Shown here: positions 1 through 12,600 of the stretch, piece after piece | Layout: each line of letters starts with the position of its first letter | How positions within the stretch are numbered: the first letter of the stretch is position 1 | Assembly: GCA_950022655.1 (NCBI GenBank) | Contig: OX465583.1 | Coordinates: forward strand, 35,925,360 to 35,989,359 | Source: Alentia gelatinosa | Lineage: Eukaryota; Annelida; Polychaeta; Phyllodocida; Polynoidae | DNA length: 64,000 nt | Direction: 5' to 3' | The notes under the pieces: model-generated | What the model was told of the DNA's origin: nothing | The model's input: only the letters and a program-made list of their open reading frames with translations | Databases searched by the model: none | Program-made: the position numbers and the translations under genes

Positions 1-223
1 AAGATAGACAGGCATATGAACATGTTGTCATGAGTTCAAAAAGGGTGGTTGTCATCGTCTATTATCTCACCTCTGGTATTTTTCCCCATAGACTTAACAT
101 TGGGATCTTGTACTCAACGCCCGTTTAGTATTTAGAAAAATACTCAATGGGGGGAGGGGTCTGTTACAAATGTTAGCCAATTAGTCAATGTGAGGGGTGA
201 GATAAATTCCGAAAGCTATTCAA

Positions 224-417
224 GATCAAACATGTATAGATATACTATAGAGGAAAGCTATGAAAGTTTATGGTCAGAGCTTGATTCCATCTTGTTTGAA
301 TCGCTACGTAATTCACACAGGTTCACCTTGTGAATTACTACACTATTCAAACTAGATGGGATACAAGCTCTGACCATAAACTTTTATAGCTTTCCTCTAT
401 AGTATACATGTTTGATC
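224..417. repeat. Fold-back (hairpin) element, about 194 bp
   Basis: The left arm begins gatcaaacatgtata and reads through the aaagctatgaaagtttatgg block. The right arm is nearly its exact reverse complement and ends tacatgtttgatc. The centre is a second small palindrome, gtaattcacac facing ttgtgaattac. The structure is that of a fold-back MITE; no transposase is present. Confidence 0.8.
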
Positions 418-504
418 TACTTTATTTTTAATTCTCTTTTCAAGAAAACTCATAAAGAGCAAATCGTACTGGAACCAATATATATATATATAACAAGAGT
501 TAAG

Positions 505-1335
505 CGTGCATTTCAAAATAGAACTATTGGCCTCTAAAGGCAAAATTAGCGGATGTACACATTTTAAACTCAATAGGCTTATTTACAAGGAGGGGAGAGA
601 TTGGATAATTAAAGCCCTACCCCTCTGTGAGCTCAGCAGTTCACGCATCAGTGCACACAGCTGAAGGTGTGGGGTGGCGGGGGAAATGGGGTATGACAGA
701 GACCTTTTTAGAATGCAGAGTATATTTATCTACCTGTGGGCGATTTTAATTGGCAATCAGTGCACACAGAAACTGAGCCCTGTCTGTATGCTCCCTGGCC
801 ATGTGACTCAAAATGGGGATTAAAAGTATGTTTCTATGTACACCAATAAAGTATGCCAAGCCAATATCTGGTGGTAAATGATATTGCAAAGCCTCCCCAT
901 TTTTAACAAATACTTGAATATCTCTGTAAATATAGTCTACCTTGAAATCCCACTACCTACAAACTACTGTTTTTTATTCTCTTTCAAATGATGCATATTA
1001 TATTATGATTGAACCAGTTTTACAGGCAGAAATATGTACATAAAGGAGGTCTTAATAATGGACGTGTGACTAAAAAGTCCCCCCACCCCTAAAAACAACA
1101 ACCTGAAATCTCTTTTTTTTCAAATCTGTCAAAATACTAAAACTGTGAGATATTGTATGGCCATAATAACTTGTCCTTAACAGAAATCATATTCCTATCT
1201 GTCCTTAGTTTAATAGCTATAAAAAGCAAAAATGTGATCAGGTCGCCTAGGGACTCAACAAGCGGGTGTATTATAGTGGGCTATAGCCATACCCTAGAGA
1301 CCAACCGTCCACTCGCTGATAATACACAAATTTAA
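505..1335 (+). repeat. Dispersed repeat family, copy A
   Basis: This copy shares long blocks with 28300-29165, 36010-36615 and 37325-37765. Shared landmarks, in order, are the ctcagcagttca / tcagtgcacacag block, the aaatacttgaatatctc block, the aaccagttt / cataaaggag block, and a terminal tatagccata...accaaccgtcca block. A short module at 505-575 (attggcctctaaagg) lies before the body here but after it in the 36-kb copy. No coding capacity is seen, so it is probably a non-autonomous element. Confidence 0.65.
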
Positions 1336-1573
1336 TGATAAAGGTGGATGGTGAGACAAAACCGTTCATAAGAAAATGTGCATCTTAAAATACTGACTTT
1401 AAGGGATCTTTTTCATTGAAAAAGTCGGTGGTCGCCATTCAACAAACATTATTTTGAAATAGATTTTTCTTCATCTGGTATTGACTATTGATTTCTAATG
1501 AAGGTCTGATGACAAATTATCTATAAAACCTTTTAAATTCATGAGTCATAGAATAAATAAAAAATACATTAAC

Positions 1574-2143
1574 CTGATCGTTATCCACAGAGGAGGCATC
1601 AAATTCTGGATTAGGATCACTGTCTTCATCAGTAGTGTCCGCATCCTGTTGTTCGTCTGAAGGAGACAGACGCTCCTCGGCTTTGACTGTAGAGACAGCG
1701 GGGCAAGTCACTGAGCAATCTGGCTTTCCTTCGAGATCGTCTTTAGGTTTTATCTCGATGTAAGGCTCTTCCGTTTTGATGTCCAATGAAGATAAGTCGT
1801 TCTCGGCTCCACACTCGCTGGTTGTTGTTTTGCTCCTTATTCTTGCCGAGGTGCGCTCAGGGGTAGGATTATCAGGCTTCAAGATGCTACGGGTGGGAGT
1901 CTCTCGTAATTTCCTAGATATTGACCGTCCCCCTTTGTATCGACTTCTTCTAGAACCGGGGGTAATATCCTTTATGTGGAGAGTGTCTTCTACGGTGAAC
2001 AAAGTGGCTTCGTCATCGTCGACGGAGAAACGTACTCGCGCGTCGACTGTTATTTCACGTTGAAAGTCAAAGTTATTCTCACAAAACACCCTGAGATAGT
2101 CTCGGAGGAGTATTTCTAGTTCACTTCGGGTGTATATTCCCAT
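1574..2143 (-). CDS. First coding exon of an unidentified gene, partial
   Basis: This minus-strand open frame of 190 codons begins with an ATG in a strong context (ACCATGG). It runs to a likely donor, CAG|GTTAAT, after which the frame soon hits a stop, so the rest of the gene should lie left of the window. The first 60 residues look like a compact domain (acidic and hydrophobic, with Cys 21). The rest is low-complexity, rich in Ser, Glu, Asp, Lys and Thr, with several S/T-P sites, which suggests a regulated nuclear or scaffold protein. I do not recognise the family. The start lies 1.46 kb from the TICRR start in the opposite direction, so the two genes may share a promoter region. Confidence 0.55.
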
Positions 2144-3604
2144 GGTAACTGTCCCGTCCCGTTCTTCAAACCACGTAGCCTCTTCCTTTTCAACAACAGT
2201 TCATCCATGTGGTGTAGGCCCACCCTGTTAAAAGTACAAATTCCTCATAATATCAATAGGCCCTATAGGCTATGGCAAGAAAACAGTAAAGGATGTTGAA
2301 CATTCCAGATCGAGTTTTATACTGATATCCGACTATTGAAGAAATCATGATATATCACTTTTGATCGCATTGATTGTATTTGTTAGTTCCCCTTTATAGG
2401 AATTGTGGCTGATAGAACGCTTTAGCCATACATTAGCAAGCTTACCTAAAATAGTAGATACCTTAAAGATTTACTAAAAACGTCTACTATCTAGGTAAGA
2501 TCGAAAGGCTATGGATACGGAGGGGACCAGTCAAAGTACCACCCTCAGTCAAAGTACCACCCTAGCTCGCGGCCGCTTTCACACCTCACTGCGGTTTATC
2601 TTTGCTATTTATATGCTCGCTTAAAATACAATAAGTCTAATATTGGATATTTGGATACGGATGGTAGTGGCATTACTGTACTATTGACTAGTCGTGTCGA
2701 CCCAAACTGCTATGGTCCCATGTTTGGTGTATAGGGTCGGTCTCGTCTGACCCTATATACCAAAAGACATGTTTACAATATTCAGTTCATACCATTCATT
2801 GTCTCCAATTTAATGTACGTCTTGACAATGACAGGTTTCTATAGAACTTATTAGAAGAACAAAAATACATCTTAAAACCGCTTCCGCTTTAACGTGACTG
2901 AATATTTTTGTGTACAGCATAGAAGTAACGATGCAGTCTGGAGCATAAGAATAGGCGTCTTAATAAGATTAAGAGGGTAATAACGAATATGAGATAATTG
3001 TCGGGTTCTCCTAGAAAAGCAGTTGTCGGGATCTCCCGAGTGCCGAGTTCTCTTGTTATTGAAGCCTAAGTGAGTCAGGGTGAATAGGTCGCCGATATTA
3101 GGGGAACCCTCGATTTTAGTATAATTAACAAAATATCAGAATCCATATTCAGCAAAATAAATATGCAGCATCTCATAAAAGGATAAATGCCTGTGTATGC
3201 ACAATTAAATCAAATAGAATTTGTACTATTATACATATTATTTACAGATATAGTACCGTTATCAACTTGCAATGGGGATCACCTCCATGTTTTTATAGGT
3301 ATCACTGTAATAATTCTATTATAACACGAAAATGCTGGATCTTTCCTGGTTTGGGAAAAGAAAACCGAATTAAAATCGGTGTTCTAATTTTTATATTGAT
3401 TATACATCATAAGAAATAGCAACTCCTTCTGTTTATTAATCTATCAGGTATAATGTATTTTTTCTAGGGAGACAGGTGCGTTAGACCCCTTTATCGGAAG
3501 TCCACGTTGTCACGCCTGCGCCGTAGACTTGTTTTGGGGGCAATTTTGAAAATGTCGGAGGATCGCGTGGATTATGAATTATGAGGTAAATGAAGTGAAT
3601 CACG
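2144..3604. promoter_or_regulatory. Divergent intergenic region, possible bidirectional promoter
   Basis: The region separates two head-to-head coding starts and must hold the 5' UTRs and promoters of both genes. No consensus TATA box is placed at a convincing distance. Visible structure is an imperfect inverted repeat at about 2420-2515 (cttacctaaaatagtagat facing actatctaggtaag) and a two-unit tandem repeat of agtcaaagtaccaccct at about 2530-2566. The final 130 bases before the TICRR ATG have a more GC-rich patch (cacgcctgcgccgtag). Confidence 0.35.
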
Positions 3605-6600
3605 ATGTCTGGTACTCGAGACAAGTATCAGATCGTCTTTTTGATTGATCTTAGCTCCGGTGTTCCGTTGGATGAAGCTGATACCAGTTCAGACCAAGTT
3701 ACGCCATGCATTTGCCTTACCGCGCTGCGGATTTTGACCCACTTGACAAGCCTGGTGCCCGACCACGGAAATGGATATGTCAAATGGGGTTTTAAATTTT
3801 ACAACTCTGTTTCTCGACTCCTCCAAAAATACAAGTTCCGTGATTTTACAGTGAAAGACTTCGAGGAGTTTGAAAGGCAAGTGGATAGTGTTATCGAAAG
3901 TGAGAAGAATAAGTCACATGGACTTGTCAAAGAACGTTTATCAAAGACAGTATCCTTCAACGAATCTGACACTTCCAGTTCCAGGGACTGTTTTGGTATC
4001 AACAACACAGTTCCATTCGAGGATGAGAGTGACCCAGTCGACAAGCTCCAAAATGCCCTTCGTGATCTTGTCACAGACTTTCAATGGGACCGTCCAGATA
4101 TCTGTTCCCCAGTGCGCACAGCACGTCGGCGATCAGGTATTGGACGGCGGCGAACCATGTTGGATGATGATGAGCCTAGGCAACATAACTTGACATTCTT
4201 ATTCTCAAGGTGCCCCTACAGTTCCTCGAAGATGGCTACATTTGCAGGTGTTTCCGATGATGCTTCACCACAAGATGTGTTGTCTTCTTTCCTACCAACG
4301 TCATTGTATCGGCAGTTTCACGAAAGCGCTAAAATACGATTGTTTTGGGTTGATTTGAACTCAGATCCTGCTAGTTTGGAAAATTTGGACGACAAGGTTT
4401 GTTTATTTCCTTTTTACCTTCTTCCGGCTAATGCCAATAATTATTCTATTTCTAATAGACAATTACTCTTTTATATTAAGAGGAAACTACAACAGTGTTT
4501 TATAAACTAATGTAATTAAAATTTATGTTGGTTCATCATAATGATGACTATACTGTCTATATACACTATACTGAGTGTTTTATTCAGTTGTCAGACAAGA
4601 CACCCGTCAGTGTGGCTAAATCCGGGAATTTGACGCCTTGATCCTTAAGATATAAGACAAGTTTAGAAAAAATACTGATGTGACATGCATGTACATTTTC
4701 ATGCACTTATGTGATTTCATGAACCGGCTGACAACCACTGGAAATGTGTAAATCATGAGCAGATAAATTACTTATGGACCCCTTTGTAGGTGTAATACTA
4801 CGGTTTATAGACGATATGGCACAGGAGCGGGTGACTGGTCGACTCGTCCCTTAGTCAACTCGTGCTTTTTTGGTCAACTCGTCCTTTTCCCTAGTCAACT
4901 CGTCCTTTTTGTTTTCCAATTGTCTTACACCTATATATAACTGAATTATATAATAGATAACAACTATATGATGTTAGATAGCAATTGTTTACCTAAATTT
5001 GATATTAGTATGAGTACATTCCATTTTCATTTCATAAACATATGACTACATTCCAATTTCATTTCATAAATTTTTGCGGCAACTTCTAGCTAACGGTACG
5101 CGCTAATACTTAGTAGTATGCATGAATAAAAGCTTTATTTGTGTTCAGCGCATGTTTCCGAACATTTTGATGTATATACATCCAGGATTACTCCATGTTT
5201 AATGAAAAAGGACGAGTTGACCAGAAAAAGGACGAAAAACCCGAATTGACTAAGGTACGAGTTGACTAAGGCACGAGTTGACTAGCATTCCAGGAGTGCT
5301 ATGGCACGGGTGCTTTGTGGCACAGCCCTGGACGATATGGCATAGAAAAAGAGCTATTTGGCATAGGTTGGACCATATGGCACACTTTCTATATAAAGTG
5401 CGCAAAATATATTTAAGAATTTTAGAATTATAAAACCTATATGATTATAAAGATTAATCTTTTTTCCTACAAATAGATACCAAATACACGTTTCTGTGAC
5501 AAACACAGACTTCTCCGGGCCTATTTTCGCAAGTCATGTTTGGTATAGTGACAGGACGGCCGGAATCACTACTCTCTGAGCAGTAGTCCCAATACAATAG
5601 TTATTTGTTTTTCTTAATATATCGGCTAATATTGTACCTAGAAACTCCAAATAAATAGTGAGATAAAGAATATTTAATGAAGAATCCAATTCTCCTAATA
5701 AAAATAATGTAGATATTCAGCAGAATATAAAATAAAAAGTATGCCAAATCGTCTAAGCGAGTGTGCCATATCATCTAGGTGAATTTTCAGAAATTTTGCA
5801 TATTCTCCTTTGTTCTATTGCAAGCAAGATTGGGTGGGGGGTAAAAAACTTCTGAAATTCTGCATACATACTTTATGGATGGCCCTTTATATAATAAGTA
5901 GATAGATGGTACATGTTCTTCACATTCTTGAACAAACAAGACTGCTGATGCAATCATTTTCAATAATAGTTTAGTTAAGTCACATACAATTCCATATCAC
6001 TAAACAGGAATTGAATGCATATCTTATAATTCACAATGATTTTTAAATATTGTTTTTTTTTGGTGATTCATGTCAGTTCTAAATGAGTAAATCTAATGTT
6101 TTGTATAGTTTAGGCAATCTTAACAGATAAAATATGTCAGTTTACATTTGCTAGGTTTAAATAAGAAATATACTGAAAAATTTGGTTTCCTTCAATTCCC
6201 TCAAAGACAAGGAGGGTGACCTATAAATTTTAAAACTTAAATATGTAGCACTACACATCTACTATATCCTGTAAAAGTTTGAGGGAAAATAACATGGGTT
6301 TTGCTATGTGAAAATATACTTTTTGTAATATCTATATACATTCTTTTGTAAAATTATGATAATATTGAATTGTGTTCTACAACACTTAGAGATCATCATT
6401 TTCAATTTATAGGAAATGACAGGTTTTTATTTTCAAGTCAAATTTTCCGTCGTGCCTTTAATAATTTATAAACTATTGAGCTTGGTCATTTGAAAAATAG
6501 AAATAACGAGGTTTATTCAATAATTTGATTTACTTTATATAGTTAATAGCATTAAACATGCCTTAAACTCACTTAATTATGTGTTTGTTAAGCAGGAATT

Positions 6601-9600
6601 TAGTCTCCATGGCATCAACCAAATGCACGACGCCCTAACGCGAGTTGGAGGGGGCGTACTTCCCGTCAATGCTCTTCTACAAATGGGTACCTATTCCAAC
6701 ACACCTGTCGTTAGTCTAGTGCAAGATCTCGACTCACATTCAGCCACACCCAATGAACTAGAGTCATTCCTCAACAACCAGAACAAGCCAGCAGGCCTGG
6801 TTATACCAGTGTCTGCCCTTCTGAAGTGGTACCTGCATGACCCCTTCAGAGGACCTCTTCACCCACCCAAAGTCTTCACTGCACATTTAGTGAAACGAAC
6901 GGGTAAGTTGAGCTGAGATCTCTTATAATCTCGCATATCAACACTGATATGAGATTAGTCTGCACACTTACTGTAGGAAGAAAACATATAAATGTCTACA
7001 CCTATATTACTGTAATGATAATTGATAACCACTATATACTGCATAAGCCGAAGAAAAAAACCGAAGTGTGCGTGGTGCGGCAGTCTGGGTGTGAGTGAGG
7101 CCTGATCCTCGGCTGTCCCGTGGCTCGTCAACTCCTTTGGTCCCAGGGGTCCCTGCATTTCGAGCCGCCTCGCACTCCCTCTGACGTCTGCCGCTTATAC
7201 ATCGATATGCCTGGCGCCCTCTGGCATATCTGCTTCATATACTGCATAAGCCACTGAATAGTTTATTTTTCTCCTGCTATCCTGTTTGTTGATTTGAATT
7301 TGATATTTTAACTCGTTTACTATGCAAAATATATCAAAACACTTTTATTACGGAAACACTTGACACACAAATTCTTTTCATATTTGCAGGGCTTCTCATT
7401 GAAAATGTTTGTGAATTGGAAATGCAAACTGTATCCGTGCAGGGAAATACAAAGTAAGAAAGAAGAGTCACGTTTTATCATTTCAATCAATATTTTAAAT
7501 TTCTTCAGCGATACACGAAACAAAATGAGTTCTGGCACGCGGGATAATTTCTTGATTTTGAAATTTAAGAAAATGTAACATAGAGGTAAATAATTTGTAT
7601 GGTAAACAATTGTTATTAATCATTAGTAATTCATGAAGAAAGTATAACTTATGAATAGGTATTACCTTTCTTTAGGAGATGTGTATATCTTTTTCACATA
7701 AGAATTCTTTTGAAACAGAACACAACAATTATGCTTCATCTTTAAGAGTAAAATTTGTTCATAGTGGCTCAAATAAGCAGTCAGTCGGATAATAAGCATT
7801 TATCGATGAAAGTATACTTGACATTTATTTCAACGTAAATTAGATCTTTATTGGTACCGGATAAAATTGAAAGATAATATTCATTTATTGCTTTGAACCT
7901 CTTCGACAGCAACGTTAGCCACGTGGACTTAGGGAAACTGAATCACACCAATAGCCTTCAGATGGAAATAATTGATGTGGATGTGGATGATGAGATCAGT
8001 AAGAACACTAGGTTCGGTCTACCCATGAGCACAACCACCACATCAAAAACTCAGCACGTGCCTTGTACAAATACTCCACAACTCACCAGCAATCTACATC
8101 TCCGCGGGACGGTCAGCGCCCGTGAACTGCCCGTCGACTGTCTACGCTCCGATACCGTGTTCATCGTGAAAGCCACGGGTCGTGGATCAGGACAGAAATT
8201 CCCGCGACTCCTAAATGAACTTGTGCGACAAGAATTGGGTTTGGTAAGTTCAGATTTTAGATTTGGTACAAACCATTCATGATATTACAGGGACAAAAAC
8301 GATTATGTTCGATAGATCATTGCCCTTGGAAAGTTTAGGTGCTGTAGTGGTTTGGGTTTGTTTTTTTAAAGTTTCTGATAGGACCATGTATTGTTTTGAA
8401 ATATTGCAGAACTATAGTTTACGTTTTTATAGTACGTTCATTTTGCACTGGGTTTCTAATCGCTTCCTGTAGATGTATGTACTGTACATGATTCATCCTA
8501 TATGACATTAATGAATAAGAATTGAAATACAGAATAAATACCTGTGACGTAATTTATCTTATTTAATATATCATTATTAAACAAAATATAATCGTACGGA
8601 CTGTCGTTTTTGTTTGCAGCTGTGATTGCCAGTCTTTTGGTCTCCACTCCCAAATTACATGTTTATTGAATGGACACAAAATTACTTTTACAGATAACTT
8701 TTTTTTTCTCCCCTGCTTCGTAAGGTTTTCTTAATGCCGCGTCCAAACAAAAGTGTTTTGAAGAAAAAAAATCGTTTTTTGTTTCCTGTAGGTGGTGGAT
8801 TACAATTGTGGGGATTTCTCCGCGCCACGTCTTGGCGTCGTTCAACCTCTGACGACTGTTCTGGCTACCTTGACGTTAGTGCGCTCTGACGTCACAGTAA
8901 GCTTAGAGAAGATTTTCGCCTTCAACAACGAGAACAGAAGTAAACCAGCCAGCATCGAGGAGAATGATATGGATGCATTCATCTCAAAGTCTGTCAAACA
9001 CCTCTGTACAATCAAGAATGGGACATATGAATTTGAAAGTAAATACGTATACTTGACATTTAATTATCTGATAATTTCGCTTTTTCACCATGATTAATCT
9101 CCTGAAAATTCCATTTTCTGGAATCAGAAACAGAGTACAAATATCAGTATACGAAGAAGGTCATGGTTTTAGAATACATACAGAGAGTAATGATTTTAGC
9201 ATTAATGGACTGTCGTAATTTTTCCATAAGACACTGCACCAAAATTTGTAATCTAGATCAAATAGAAATATCAACCTATTAATGGAACTCATGCTTCAAA
9301 ACTACATCAAAAGACTACCAAAGTATGGAAATAATTAGTTTTACTGATTTTGTTGTACAGTTAGAAATATAGATTTTTAATTTCTATCTTTTGAAACAAT
9401 TTTTTTGGACTACATGACATTCATCCAGATTGGATGTTTTTCAATGATATAGTCGCATGACGTTACAATTCACTTGTATTTCCATGTATATATGATCGAT
9501 CGTTCAGGTTATATTTAAATTCTTTCCTCTAGTATTATAATTAAAATTCTCTTTTCATATATAATACTTTAATCCTTTCTTATTTATCAACAAATACATT

Positions 9601-12600
9601 TACCACAATTTTGACATTATAGTGACGCACGCAAATGATCTTCCTTTGCTGTATTTTATCCAACCTCTCGTACAAAATAAACACGCATAATCTTCTTAAC
9701 TTCCACGCTGTATTTACAGCAACAGATCGGCCGAGCACTGAGGTAGTGAAAACTGTAGACTTCCATGTGAACATGTTGGAGTCGTGGATGACAGGGTCAG
9801 TGAGTGGAGTCACTACCGACTCTTTGATCGAGTCTCTACAAAACAGGTAAGAGATATCGCCAACCGTACCATGATATTTCAACAATATTTCATATATGGA
9901 CCATCGTGAACAGATTTTATTATCTCTTATATAAATCGGAGCATCATTTTCCGGCTTATTTCAGGTTTTCTGTTTTCCTCCATTGAAAAAAATACCTCCA
10001 GTTAAAAAAGTTATCTCTCTTCTATAAAACAAATATTTTATAAATTGAGCCTTATTGACATTAATAGAACTGGCATGAACATACCCACACACCCTCAGCT
10101 TTTCCATGGCCAACATTGATGTGCTTTCTATGTTTTCTCAGTCTCTCCGAGGCAGTAAATTCCATGTGAAAACTATGTCCACTTTTCTTCTGGACCCCAT
10201 CTGACATCCCTGACTATATGTTACCAGTGAGGACCATGAGCAGGTGGAGGCTGTCGAAGTGCACGCCTTAAGATCAGTCCAGAAGTTGTATCACGAGGCT
10301 AAGTACACCCGACATGCATCGCGAGCCACCGTCTCTACCCCCAAGAAGAAACCACTCTCATCACCCAGGAGAACCCCAAGGAAAACACCCAGAAAAACAC
10401 CCCGCAAATCACCAGGAAGATCCTCCCAGGCCTCCAAGCGAAGAACCCCAAGAAAAACACCCAATAAGAAGAAACAGGTTGGAAAGGGTAAGATAGGTTT
10501 GAAACTTTTATGTTAGTAGGTTGTGGTATAGCTATACGGAAGATCGGTTAGGTTATTGCATTAAATGTAGTAACGATATGCACTTTTTGAGAAAGATTTT
10601 CAGAAGTACTTCCAGGTGTGAATAGCACTTTGATTTGCAATAGGGCTCATAGTATCTTTCTGACCCGAGTAACACATTTATATCAAGATGGTTCTGATTA
10701 TATCTTTGCAACGGAACAAGTAACTACTGGTAGAGTGTAAGATGGTGGCACTTCTTCGTTAAATGGGAATATGATAACTTGTGATCTGCACTCAATAAAA
10801 TCTAACCCATATGACTGTTTATGGTACCGTCGTTGATGCCACTTTTCCAATTATTTCGCTTCTTTTTTTTTGCGTCAATTTGTGCGTGTGTACATTAGAT
10901 TATCATTATATTAAAGCTTTAAAAAATTATATTAAATCAAGAAGGTGAATTTTAATACGGTTCAGAAAGTTTCCTGGTGTGATTTCTGTGGACTGAAATT
11001 TTCGGTTTGATTATCAATTAAATCATTTTACTCGCCAGGTAAATCTAAGGCCTCAGTGTCTGGACGCTCTCGGAGCTTCACGGCCCCGCTCAGCCGGACG
11101 GCCATGATCATGCAGCGCAGCCAGCAGGTGGCGGCACAGAGCACGGAGGAGGAGGAGTCGGCTGACGGGAAGACGACGAGACAGACCAGCCGGCCTGCCA
11201 CCCGCAGCCACCCGGCCCCCCAGCTCCCCGAGAAAGGTAGGGTGGACACAGGATAGATGGTATTTCAGCGCAGGCATTTTTATGTGACCAAGGCCCGGTA
11301 TTGGTTACTAGATATGGATATACGCTTTTCAACAGAAATGGTAATTTTTTTACTTTTCCATAGAAATCCATGTGTTAATTTTCACTGTATAAGATTCCTC
11401 TTCCTTGTATGAAATCATGGGCCTCTATACCAACTCAGTGGCAAAAATTGTCCGCACAGTTTTTCCTTTAACCTCTCTGCATGACTGGTTTTATCGTACA
11501 TTCCTATCTCTTGATTATATAATCAGTACTTGTGTATTATGATTCAACAGATTTGTTTTTCTTGAAATTTAAAAAAAAAAAATATTTGCATATTAACCGT
11601 CCAGAAAATAAAACATTGAGAGAACTGTTCTTCTCTTCCCAGTATGTTGTAAATATATACTACTGCCACCATTTATGTTATTAGAGATTACTGTTATATT
11701 TATTACACGTCACAGTATCGTCAAGTAAGAACAAAAACCTGAAATTGCATGGAAGAACTATATACCTGCATTGATTGCAATGAATTAAGAAAAAAACACA
11801 CCAGCAAACATACTTCAGTACTTAGAAGGTATGCGGACTTACTGTACACTGACTGGTTTATTTCTGACCAGACTTCCAGACGGAGACGGAGCTGACGCAG
11901 TACCTGCAGACTCAGTATGAGGCCGGTATTAGTGGAGACGCTCTCCTACTCTCTGTGGCGCATGCCGTGGTCAGCGTCACTCTCCACTACCTGAAGTCCA
12001 CGAGCACTGAGCAACCCGAGGTAAGTTTCCTCCATATGTCGGCACAGTTTCCACATATTTAGAAAGCTACGCTGATGGACTTCTACAAAAAGGACTTTGG
12101 TTACAAGGTAAAAAACTAGATTTACAAACAGAAGTTCTGAAATACCCTACTGGGATAACTACATTTTCTTAAGATTTCTTTTTGTGGTCATCGAAATGAG
12201 ATGACCCGGACTTAACTCAAAAACACTGTTGTGTTCTCCTTGATTAATCATTCCTGTCCTGAAGAAGACCTTGAGAGGAGTCGAAACTTCGACAGAAAGT
12301 GTAACTATTCAAAATGCTGGAGTAGGCATCCTTTTATTTGCGAGTTTGATCAGATTTTCAGTTGATTTTATACTATACGACATATATAATATAGTATTGG
12401 ACCTTTAGCCTACTCTGTGTTTATGTATGTAGTATCCCATCTTAAATATGAAAGTTACGAATTACTCCATGGCATAACAGATAATTTACACATGTAAGCT
12501 TACACAAACTAAATATCCTTCTGGTCATTATATTTATTGTAGAAGGCTACAGGGGCCCTGTTTGCGCGCAGCCTGCTGAAGACGACGTCGCAAATTAAGG

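Larger units (their letters stand above)
1..1516. other. Repeat-rich stretch left of the first exon, no gene seen
   Basis: No open frame here looks coding. The stretch holds a fold-back element (224-417) and one copy of a dispersed repeat family (about 505-1335), described separately. If the minus-strand gene starting at 2143 continues leftwards, this is its first intron. Confidence 0.5.
3605..10487 (+). other. TICRR: TICRR exons 1-7: N-terminal (MTBP-binding type) region plus basic linker
   Basis: Residues 1 to about 620 (exons 1-6) form the conserved folded N-terminal half. Exon 1 opens with a hydrophobic strand followed by a conserved helix, and exons 2-6 carry the LPVNALLQMG and PRLGVVQPL blocks. 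In vertebrates the equivalent part binds MTBP; this role is inferred from the family. Exon 7 (residues about 624-710) ends in a strongly basic run of TPRK/SPGR units (about 10330-10480), a set of S/T-P-K/R sites resembling AT-hook-like or CDK-target linkers. Exon 3 is only 64 bp. Confidence 0.8.
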
